Source of the DNA: Ostrinia nubilalis | Lineage: Eukaryota; Arthropoda; Insecta; Lepidoptera; Crambidae | Direction: 5' to 3' | Assembly (NCBI RefSeq): GCF_963855985.1 | Contig: NC_087092.1 | Coordinates: 12,772,001-12,836,000, forward strand | DNA length: 64,000 nucleotides | In this document: positions 34,401 to 46,400 of the stretch, in pieces | How the letters are laid out: every line of letters starts with the position of its first letter | Numbering within the stretch: position 1 is the stretch's first letter | The notes under the pieces: model-generated | The model's database searches: none | Told to the model about the DNA's origin: nothing | Seen by the model: the letters and a program-made list of their open reading frames with translations, nothing else | Position numbers and translations under genes: made by a program

Positions 34401-37400
34401 GTACATAGATTTTATAATTGTATTACGAAAAAGTTTGTTTTCAGACATTTTGCGCGTAGCATATAGCCTGTGCGCATTTTTGAAAATGTCAACAAATTTA
34501 GCCGACCTGTATCATAGCAATACGGATAATTATTTTTTTTAACTTTTCGTATTGCTGCCATGATTACCAAAAACCTGTTTTCAGACACTTTAAGTGTATC
34601 AAAAAGTTGTATGATAGAGAAGGTGCTACACTTAATTTGTCTGATATAAATTTTTTGCACATGTGGACAACTTATTTTATTATGTCCAACAATTTTCAGA
34701 CATATTGCTATGATACCGATCGGTAAAATTTGTTAACATTTTCAAAACGGTCTCAAAATTTAATGCGTTCACATTTCCGTCTGAAAATTGTTTTGTTCGC
34801 ATCAAATAACCAAAATTTACTAATAAAAAAGATTTTCAGACGTATTGCTATGAGACATTTTTTTTGTCTCATTTTTAATTTTTTTAAGTGATTTTACGGG
34901 TTTGCGCTACACCACTAACGTCTGAAAATAATGTTTCCGGTATCTCAGAACTATCATTCAACTACAGTCTGCAAATCAGACATATTGCTATGATGCAGTT
35001 CGGTAAAATTCTTTGACAATTTTGAAAATTCGGTCAGATCAAACGCTACGCGGAAAATGTCTGATATTGGTATTTTCGAGTTCAGGATAATCGTATCTAT
35101 CGATTTGATGCGGTTTTGGCCGTATTGCTATGAGACAAAAATTTTGGTCGTGGGCTCTCGTACTATTTGTAGTTTCAATTCAACAGAAAATAGATTAGAA
35201 TAAATGTATCTTACTAAAACAAGCTTTATGATATTGTAATAAAGGTTACAAATTTTAAACTAACGATTTGTGTACTAGAAACGTGTGGTGCCCCCATTAT
35301 TTGTGATTATTCTATCCCTTAACATAGGATTGTTTAATTAAATTTAAGTGTAGGTATAATTTATGTACACATAATTTTATCGTATATAGTAGCGCGATAT
35401 ATCCAACAAAGCTACATAATATATTGAAGATTAGGGACCTAATAAAATATCCTAAAGCACAATCAATTTATTGCACTTTACAATTATATTGTCTTTGTTT
35501 AATCTATCAGCCATAACGGCATTTGTTCAATAGCAATATTGATGAAACAAAACATGTATTATTAAATACACTAAATCTAATACATTCAGACTGTGTTATA
35601 AAACTAGTTAATAATTTCGTAATGTATTAAACAATTACTCTTGGACAATGTCAATGATATTTTATTATTATGGTAATAATATCTGTTTTAATGACTTGTG
35701 ACAATTAAATCACCTCAGCCCCATTCCATAACACAGCCTATTTCAATGCCACATCGTACAATGCATAATGCTGTGGTCATGCATAAACTATGTAGACAAT
35801 TGTTAACAAAAATGTCGCTGTATTAAAGAAATGCAAGCAACATCCATACGACTATGTTAATGGTATACAGACGAATGTACACGTTGTATTGTACGCGGCA
35901 ACCAAGTGAATTCGTACTGTCCAGGTGTCGGCAGGGCCCGCTTAACTCAGCGAGGTCGCTAGCACTATTATTAATATAACCAGCGTTACGGACAGGCATA
36001 TAATGATGAAGATTTTTTTCTGGAATGACAAAGGAGAAACGATAACAAAATAAAATCGCCGAAATGTGAGCATAATGACTACGGTGAAGCTAAAATAGGG
36101 GGTAAAATTACTACAATTTTAATGAATTTCGTTTTGTAATAAATTAATATGTCTAGCTACTATTAAAAGCATATGATTGGAAATAGTGCAAGAACAAGGC
36201 CGTTACACTAATCAAAATATTAAAAAAGTTATTTTAGTCATAACCTAAGGTAGGTCATGGGGATGACCTGACTAAGGCGAGACACAAGATAAAAAAAATA
36301 TTAGGTGTCGAAAGGTCACCGGTGCCAATAATGAGTATTCTAAGTTCAAATTAGTATTTAGTTCACTCAATCGTCATTGCTAGATTCTGTTCTGTAACAG
36401 ATACATACAGAAAACGTGTAATTTGCTTACTTGTTGTAGGTACAGAAAACTGTATGAGCATTGAGCAATGACTGGAACAACAAAGGTATTAAGTAGATAG
36501 AGATAGAATAAGTATATTTGTCATTTAGTGACAGAAAAACGAGAAGACAATTGCACGATTTCCAATCCTTATCTTGTTTAGCCATTTGATAAAGAAAAAC
36601 AGGAAATTAAAAAAAATAGAAGCTTCATACTCAAAATAAAAGAATCAATAGCTTATTGGGAATCTTTCTAACTTGTTGTGTTAATAAAAGGATTTCAAAA
36701 TACTATCTGAGCATTAATTCGATTCTAGCTAGAACTGAAAAACTCAAAAGATCTTGTATTCGGTTATCTTATTCATCATAACAACTGACGTATTTTCAAA
36801 TAAGTAAATTACGCATTTGATTTTCTAATAATAACTGTAATACTGTATTGATTTGCAGTTTTGCACATAAATTCAAAACATTAATTTTAGACTATTGTGT
36901 AAGCTGTTATGATGCAAAAAGTTACTTCACCTGTAACCTCATTCATGCAATATCCACAACCACATCGAAAGCAAGGGTCCCTTTACCACAATGGTGTACA
37001 AAAAATAATACTGTTCGCTGAGTCTCGAAGATCTTTTAAATTTTCTGATTTTGTTGTTTAAACACACTGTCATTTCGTCAGCCATAGAATATGAACCAAC
37101 CAGTGACATTATGGTTTATCACAAAACTAATAAACAAGCTCTAAAAATAGTGGGGTTTTTAAATGTACATAATTTACACTAAAGCCCGTCCAACGCGTCA
37201 AGGCGTTGTTTTCAGACGAACGAAACCACTGACCAATGGTTTAGCTAAAATTTTTAGCTTCATGTGGTCAATGATTTTAGTATCTGTGTTCGCCAAGCGC
37301 TATATTATGGCGGTAGAGCATTTGGTCCGACATATATGGCGTTATTTATGACGCATTTATGATGGGTGTGCAATGTGCATGAGCATAACTGAAAGCTGTG

Positions 37401-40400
37401 CGTTTTATAAAACATGCATTATATTTCATTTATAAGCGAACGGACCTTTTCGATTATACGCCGATGATCACAAAGACCACACGATGCAAACTTCGAACTC
37501 AAAATGCTTAGCATGCATGTAACTGATAAAAGGTATGAAGGAAACTTAAGACAAGAGACTTATAAAAGTTCGATAACTGATATAGCGGCAGATATAGCCT
37601 CAGGTTTTGGGTTACGCGTGGAAGCACCATATTCGAGTTCCCCGTAGCGTATGATAGATGTCTTGTTAGCTTCGTTTCTTCAGTGAAGTGTTTAGAGTCA
37701 TAGTTCTGTTAGTGGTATCAACCCGTAAGCCTGGTGGGTCGTGGTTTCTTTACCTTTCGGGCTTTTTGGTACCAGCCGTAAGCCAGTTTGATATCGTGGT
37801 GGCCGGTGTCCACGTACTCGGCGGCTTGCGTGACATGATGCTCGACGCGATCTATCAGTTCGCCCTGCTCGCCTAAGGTAATGGCGCTGGGAGGGGGCGG
37901 GACGTATGCGGCCGATTGGTTCATACGAGTTACACAGTTCCCACGGGTAAGTTACAGGAACCAACCAAATCGATGCTGATTAAGAATGTTAGACAGTGAG
38001 AGGACAGTATTACAAGGTCAATTAAATCAAAAAAGAATAAAATATACATAAAACTCCGACACAACGAACATGGTGTTACATTTATGACATTTAGTGTTAC
38101 CCTAGTAAGTACCATTGTCAGTTAGATAGTTACATCGACGGAAGGTTTGTTACACAGTACAAAGTTTTAGAAGCGTTAGTAACAGAATGATAACATACAA
38201 TATTAACATATGCAAAAGGCAAATTACGCACACACCAATGAAGTTATATATTAGTGAAACATAAAATCAGACAGATCGGGAGTAGAAAGCCCATTTCCAT
38301 CAGTGTTAGTTGGAGCAACATGAACAGTTAGAACACGACAGTCAAAGCGAAATTATTGTGATGCGATGAAAAACATAAATAAACATAAAGGCATGGGTGT
38401 GAACCAATCACCGGATCATCAACGTAAACAAAATGGTGGACGGGACATCGTAAACGTTCACGTAACAAAACATGGCAGGATTCGGGATTCGGATGACGGG
38501 ATGCGTGTCGGGGCGGGAGAAACAAAACAAAAAACAAAAGATTAGCAACGAATGATTCTGCACTGGTACAAGGCAACTTACCCGTCGAGCTTTGCTCTGA
38601 TATTTAAGGGCCTTCTTTGTATCTTGTGTGGCAGTTTGGACATAGTCCACAGCGTGTTCTACATGATACTCAATGCGGTCGATCATTTCGCCCTGCGTTC
38701 ATAGGAAGGTATTTTAAATACTACCTATTACTCTCAAAAGAGTCTACTAGATTCAAGTTTTTTAAATATTTCATGTAAAATGTATGGATAGTATGGAAAG
38801 GTTGTATGACCTGGCTTTCGACGAGCATCGCCATGTCCATGAACATGTCGTGAAGCTCGCGGATGGAGGTCTCGAGCTTGATGATGTCGGCGTGCCGCGC
38901 CTCGATGTCCGCCAACGTCTGCTTGGCCTGCTGCGTCTCCATTATTATCTGGAACGTTTTAATTGGCGATTACATTATTTGTGCTTCTACTGAATGATAG
39001 TACCGATTGACAGTCAGAAAAATAGGTCGTAGTTTGGTCTATACGGGAATATTCCCACCTCTCGTTCTCACCGCTGCAACTCCTGTGTAGCTAAGATCTA
39101 CATTAATAGTAAGTTATAAAGTCCTTCCAAAACCGGATCGATAATAAAACAGGATAGCTATCATAGTTTGTATTCGCCTGTATCTTCGCAGTATTCACCA
39201 CTTAAATTATGCTAGATATTGAACTGACACTGTTTTCTTCTCTTGCACCGGTCTCAGAAGTCAACACGGGCCTTTGTTTCCAAAAAACAGTACATGGAGA
39301 AATGGTAATAGCCCCCTGTGTGAAAACGACGGAGGTTCCTTGTTCCAGCATATCTTCCAACTCGTCATCGGTGGTGACGCGGCTGGTGATCTCCAGCTGC
39401 CACTGTATCCCGCTCTTGCAGCAGTCCCGGTAGTCGGCATAGAGTCCCGTTTCAAAAACTAGCTGTGCAAGGAGATATCATAGTACTAACCCCCTGGGTG
39501 AAAACGGCGGAGTTGCCCTGTTCCAGTATTACTTGGAGCCCATCGTCGGTGGTGACGCGGCCGACGATTTCCAGCTGCCGCATTATCCTGCTCTTGCAGC
39601 AATCTTAGTAGTCGACACAGTCCTGTTCCCAAAACTAGCTATGTATGGAAAAATGGTACTTACCACCTGGGTGAAAACGGCGGAGTTGCCCTGTTCCAGC
39701 ATCTCTTCGAGCTCGTGGTCGGTGGTGGCACGGCCAGTGATCTCCAGCAGCCACTGTATCCAGCTCTTGCACATATCCCAGTAGTACATCCATACAGCCC
39801 TTTGTTTAAAAAAACTATACATGGAAAAATGGCACTTACCCCCTGGGTGAAAACGGCGGAGTTGCCCTGTTCCAGCATCTCTTCGAGCTCGTGGTCGGTG
39901 GAGGCACGGCCAGTGATCTCCAGCAGCCGCTGTATCCTGCTCTTGCAGCGAGTCCGAACCCAGTGGTCGACTCAGTCTGTTTTCAATAACTAGATGTACA
40001 TGAAAAAATGGTACTTACCCCCTGAGTGAAAACGGCGGAGTTGCCCTGTTCCAGCATCTCTTCGAGCTCGTCGTCGGTGGTGGCGCGGCCGGTGATATCT
40101 AGCTGCCGCAGTATCCTGTCCTTGGAGCGGTCCTAGCAGTCGATACAGCGCTTTGTTTAAAAAAACTGTACATGGAAAAATGGCACTTACCCCCTGGGTG
40201 AAAACGGCGGAGTTGCCCTGTTCCAGCATCTCTTCGAGCTCGTCGTCGGTGGTGGCGCGGCCGGTGATCTCCAGCTGCCGCTGTATCCTGCTCTTGCAGC
40301 GGTCCCGGTAGTCGGTCTGCGTCCGGTTGTACTCGGTCATCACTTCGACGAACTTGCGCGACAGCGTGGAATGCTGCGTCTTTCTTATCCTGAGATCCGC

Positions 40401-43400
40401 TGAAGATTTGTTAGAGTGCTCCTCTTGTTCGATGTTCTGCTCTATGTCTGTGGATTTTGGTTTATAATGGTTTAGTTTATGTTTTATTAGGTGATGAAAG
40501 ATACGTCATAGTAACAGATGTAGTCATTAGAGAGGAAAATCGTAACAACAGAAATAGAAGAGTGCCAGAAAGTGACAAATTGTGTGCAACAGGAAAATAA
40601 CAATGATGTTTTGTATTATTATTAGTCTCGCGCTACTGCAATCTGAGCAGTGCTAAGTTATTTATCAAGTTAATGCTGCAAGTTTATTCGCAGTGGTTTC
40701 TACTAAACAAGATTAACTTACGTTTTAATTTTCCTCTGACTTTATTGGCAGTTTTCTTGACGTCAGCCATGAGATCTTCTAATTCGTGCTTTGTTTCTGA
40801 AATGAACAAAAAAACTCTGGTTAGATATTGCAATGAAATGCCATTTCATAAAATCAGCGAGTCAAGTACCGTTATTAATAAAATTACTGTCCAACCCACG
40901 CTGGAATAGTGGCCGATATTTTGAGTGGGCGATATAATTTTCTACGCAGTGATCTCATCGTTGAATTTAACGATTTCGATTAGCAACGGTTTGAAATTAC
41001 TGGATAGAACCTTATTAAGCCTAACTGGTTGATAGAGGGGAAATCCTTTGATGGGAGAGTCCTACTAACCCACAGGCTTTCCCCGCAGATAAAGCAGTTC
41101 CTGTCGTAAAATACAGGAAGTCTCTATTTAAAACCATTTTATTCTAACTATATGGATGGTAAAATAGTGTTTTACTCATGAATATGATTACTTTTACAAT
41201 GACGCTAGAAAGTACTGAAGAAACTTAAAATATTTAAAATCAGATAAAAAGTATTTACTGGAAATACATTATACCTATTATTAGTGAACATGGTCCATAT
41301 TCATAAGCAGAACACATACCTAACCAATACTTAACAACAACCAATCTCCCAAAACTAGTTAGCAACCCAAACTACCCATTTCAATATAGCAGCGGCGGTT
41401 TGACTGAATTCAGCTCAAAATAGAAGTCCGGCAAACAGTTTGTATCGAACATAACCGAACATTGGCAATCAAGTAATCTGCACGGTAAACAACGAGCCAA
41501 GTGGCGCTGGCAGCGGTGATAACGAACTTCGTCCATTACGAGTTGACCCAAGCAGCACGCGGCTTCTATGGGCGAAGTTGCCGAAGAAGTAATCGCCTTA
41601 ATAACTACCCAAACGATTACACTACAGCGCTTAACGGAGAGCGGTACAATAATTAGTACTTTGTTCATTTTGTCACTAATGAAAATGTATGTTTGATACA
41701 ATAGATAGTCTTAGATGAAAACGATAGTCTAGTAGAAGAAATAATGTGACGAATCAATTGACACGCACTATTTGAGAGCATTTTGTGGCAAACAGATAAG
41801 GAGAAGAAAAGTCATACCATACATAAACGATGCGGCAATTATAAGAAAATTAAGATTTTAGAAAGGACGGTCACGGGACCTTTCCTAAGGCTAAGATTAA
41901 GACAGGTTCGTTATCTAAATCTAGACCTACTTAATTCATATCGGACTGCAGAAATTGCAATTATGCGTCCAATAGTAGCAGTATTAAGGGAAAACGGCAA
42001 CACTGCGTTGATTGCGGCAGCCATGTTATTTAATTAACAGATTACAAACGGTTCATTGTAACCCTGACCTGGCCCTAACTGCACACGGGTCAATTTTGAT
42101 TGTAATGCGATAAAAGCTGCAAAATATTTCAGCAAAGATACTAATTACTATGAGGGCAAAGGCCAGGATATAATTTATATTCGGCGACAATAAGATTGGT
42201 AATCTTGCATAATATGTGACGTTGATAAAAATTACGTTATTTTGAAATAATATTATTATTTCAAAATAACGTAATTTTTATCAACGTCACATGGCAACTT
42301 AAATATTTTATCATACGGTCAGTGTGGTCAGTTTCTATGATGTGGTGATCAGTTTCTATAATTTTACTATGATCCATAGCATAAATATTCTAATTTGCAC
42401 TTTATCCACTTAAGTATGAGGCCTACGCAACATTTCTGATTGTTCAATGTTCACAAGGAAAGTAAATTTCCCGAATACGCCGGGAGAGGAAATTGCATTT
42501 CCTATGGCAGGCGACGTATCGGCCCGATGTGGAGCCACTGATTACAGCACGTGCTTCCACACATAGTAATAATCCAAAAGCCTCTTGTAATATGGGACCT
42601 CACCAATTTTTACTTTGGTGTTTGACCTCTCAATAATAGAAATTAGAAACAACGGTGAAAGCATAAAAACTCCCCGAGATATCATTCTTTGAAACCACAT
42701 TATTGGATTTTCCTATAAAAGCACCTTATCAAATGTCACACCATAACATCACTAAATTGTTTTTCGAAATGGTTTCTAGGGAATTTGATATACATTGTGT
42801 ATTTTTATTAATTTCATACATTTGTAATAGACTCGCCCGCACCCAGCTTTAAGAGCCATAAAGCGAATTAAACGCAATAATTCTTAAAATTCCGGGATAG
42901 TGCCGGTCCCCTATTTAACGAATGGGCATACATTTCACCATTAACACTACTTCATGCAAAGAGGCTACCCGCTCAGCCCACGGTTTATCAGCGAATAACC
43001 CGCTTCAAATTTACATAAACTATTTGGAGTGTGCATACACAAACGAGCGGATAATTTTCCAATGGCGGCGGATATTCCACGAGATAACCGTGAAGTATGA
43101 AGCCCAGTCTTCTCTTGTTATGAACTCTGGGAACTGATAGTCGAGCGTTGTTTGACCTACAATCTGAAGTTACAAATTGCAAATTTCGAAATGAAAAACT
43201 GTCTGTTGGAGTAACCGTCATGTGGTTGGTAGCTACTACTGGCACTCTTTGACCTGACATTATATCTTTTTGGTATTACGTAATAGTTACAAAGCTCACT
43301 CGTTGGTGTTGGTACTGGCTAAATTAAGGCGCTTTTTCTTCTTGGAATCCAATAAAACAATAGTATAAATGGATAACACAAAAACAAGCTTAGACTCCTT

Positions 43401-46400
43401 CATATGTATAAGGCTGTAACCAAGCAACGTGCCAGAGTTAGGATCGTTGTTGTTACAGTGTTATTTCGCAATGGGATCTCTGGAGGGACATTAACACAGT
43501 AACAAAGTGAACAGAAGGAACTACTCTTGGACCTTTGTGTTGAGACTATACCTACTTCATAGCTACTCTTTACGACTTCAAATCTACCTTTTACGGTTTA
43601 ACTGCCTTACCTGGCGTCGGAACAAAGTTAAATTAGCCTTATATGCATGGGAATACGATAATAAGCAGCGAGAAGTTACGCTAACGTTATCGATCGATCA
43701 TCCACCACAGAGTATAATGCAATATGAAATTAGCTTTGAATAATAACCAGTTTATCATTGATCCGGAATAATCAGAACTAAGTCCAGAAATGGAATATGA
43801 TACGGCTTATCCGATTGATGGATATCATTAATTAGAAAATACAATTTAGCTTCCCAATTTATATCAGTTCGCACGTATTATTTATTTGAATAAATCATAG
43901 CTTATTTCATTTTACCATAATTGAGGTTTATAATAGCAATAAATCTTTTTAGATTTTCATTTTCTTTCAGACCCTTTTCAAAGGATGGTAATATTCCGAT
44001 ATTATGCGCCTATTTCCGTGGAACTTTAACAATGTATCATGGCTTTTATTACTTCTCAAGTGAACGTATGTAGTCGTTATCTGTTGTAACTACATTAGTA
44101 ACTTTGTTTTGTAACTGTGAAATAATGTTTCGACAATACGTGAAACACGTAGGTGTATAAATTTTGCCACTCGTTACCGAGTACATCGAGTTTCCATACA
44201 ATATTATACGTATTAGTAATCATGACCGCGTCGAAAATTGTCTGAAATATATTTCGTGAACAACGGTGAATTTTGAATGACATGTCCAAAATATCACATA
44301 GATTATTCCAACTTCTGATTTAAGCTTTTGTTCAAAATGCAATTTTAATAATGAACTAGCGATGCGGAATGATATGCTGTTCCACGTTTAATAAGACCTT
44401 TTCCAATGATTAAAACGTAACGGAAAATAATTTTGTTTCTTTTTGTCTAATTAAAGCAGTAATTATAGAAAACAACAGGGTTTTAACGCCGATTAATAAA
44501 GTTACACCTAGCTGCAATAGTCATCATCCAGTATTATCGCAAACAATGTTAATTATTAAATAACCAACTATAGAACAGAATAATTACGTCGCCTTGTTCA
44601 TTTTCCTTATCAGAGAAAGAGAGACAACAAATACAACCGGCGTTTTTTCTTTTCTACTATGTTAATCAAGGGGACGAGTCGTAATGTAATTACCTAATTG
44701 TAATTAACGTCATTGAGGATAAACAGGCCCACTGAGGATAATATATTTTAAGCTGATTCGGTATGACGCGCTAATAAGCATCATTTCTATGCAATGAGTT
44801 CGCGAATTTATTATTTGGAGTGAGAACAATCCTAATCAAGTGTTTGTAAACAAATGCGTGTTATTTGGGCGAGAATACGTAACGGAATACCAGATGTACG
44901 AGTAATTAGTGGTTTTATTACGCGTTTGTTAAGACACGACTAATTAAGGCCGTTATTTCACCTAGTTTGTCAAAAATAATACTTACTGCCATCAATATGG
45001 ATGGAACATTAATTGACTGCTTTCATAATTTGATTTAGTCATCAATCACAACACACATTTTTGATTTGTAATTTTACTAGTCCAGTATCAAATAAGAAAG
45101 CTAAAGTTATTATTTGTCCGCGAGTTGGTTATTACATTTTTCACACGTCCTCCTAAACATCCTTAACACCTCTTACTTTTTAAGGGAAATGACAACATTG
45201 CAATAAAATAACCTTAACAAAGGTATAGTACCAAACCGTTCTATTTTAAACGGTCGTTCGGCCATTGTGGCTGAGATTGCGCGAAAATTTCGAATGTCTC
45301 GGTCTGATTGTGGCAAGTGAGTTCAGAATAACAACGAACAAGGAAACAAATACGGGCGTATCCTTCGATCGTTAGCAACGTCGAAAAAATAACAAAATAA
45401 CTGTATCACAGGCCCTAAATCCAATTTATCACGCGAACTGACAGTTAACAAGTTACAAATATAACTTAATGATTTATTCATCGCCGTGATTCAGAGCTTC
45501 CATTCAATCTCATTGAACGATCAGGTCGAATACAAAACCATAATTTACTGTCAACGTAAATAATTAAGTTGAAGCTTAGGATAGAAGTCAGTCTATTATC
45601 ACCTGGGTGGGTAATGGAATTAAATAAAGTGATGTTGAGTGGCAATTGTATCGAAATGTCTCGGTCGATGGAAAAGTCTTGTGACTTGTCTTGAATAATA
45701 ATCACACTGAAGTTAACAACACGTTTAGATCTTTTCGAATTCTGATGCTGAGTTTCAAGCTATAATTAGCGATGACATAAACGCTGATGATAAGACTAAT
45801 CTTCAAAGAATACAAGACTAGATGAACGAGCAAGTTAATAGGTCACATACAACCGAATTCTAAAGTGGTAAATCGTGCTCGTTGATTGTCGTCGGAAAGC
45901 ATGTGACGTTTTGCTTCGTCACATCAGCACAATACAACACGATTACGTAGAGAAGGAAAACTGCACATAATGGCTGCATTATTTGGGTCGTTTGAGTGTA
46001 ACATTCGTGCTCGCTGTTTTCCAACTTTGAGGTACTATACGGGGTCATTTGAAGCAAGCAGCACTCCGAAAGTAATTGCCTGACAGGCCAAGTCGAGACG
46101 AGGAAAAAAGTCTTGAAATAAAATCCAATTTCACCACTCCACGATTCATGTTAAAGTTGATCCCCTCTATTTCGCCGAAGGGAAATTTAATGGGTTTTCA
46201 TTGATTTCTAAAACGAATCCACCAATTACTTTCAAATATTTAAGGAAAGCCGAATCGCTAGATTGAACAAGGTAAATATAGATTCTGATTTCTGATACTA
46301 GCTGAACTTGGGCTTTAAGTGGATCTTTCTAATATTATAAATGAATGAAAATTATTATACTTTTTAAATTATTCATGAATGAAGGTCTGCTACAGAATAC

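Larger units (their letters stand above)
32146..35941. other. Syx1A intron between terminal exons H3 and H2
   Basis: AT-rich, with a TAA-flanked MITE (32636) and a 960-bp TIR element (34204). A perfect CRE-type palindrome TGACGTCA occurs at 33561-33568. No other exon recognised. Confidence 0.55.

Noticed and set aside
34204..35163. possible CRISPR-like or satellite array
   Set aside because: Regular motif spacing but the motif occurs in both orientations inside an element with TIRs and TA flanks, so a transposon explains it better.
41381..41701. 106-codon minus-strand ORF in a Syntaxin-1A intron
   Set aside because: No recognisable motif, no bracketing splice sites in a fitting phase; consistent with chance.
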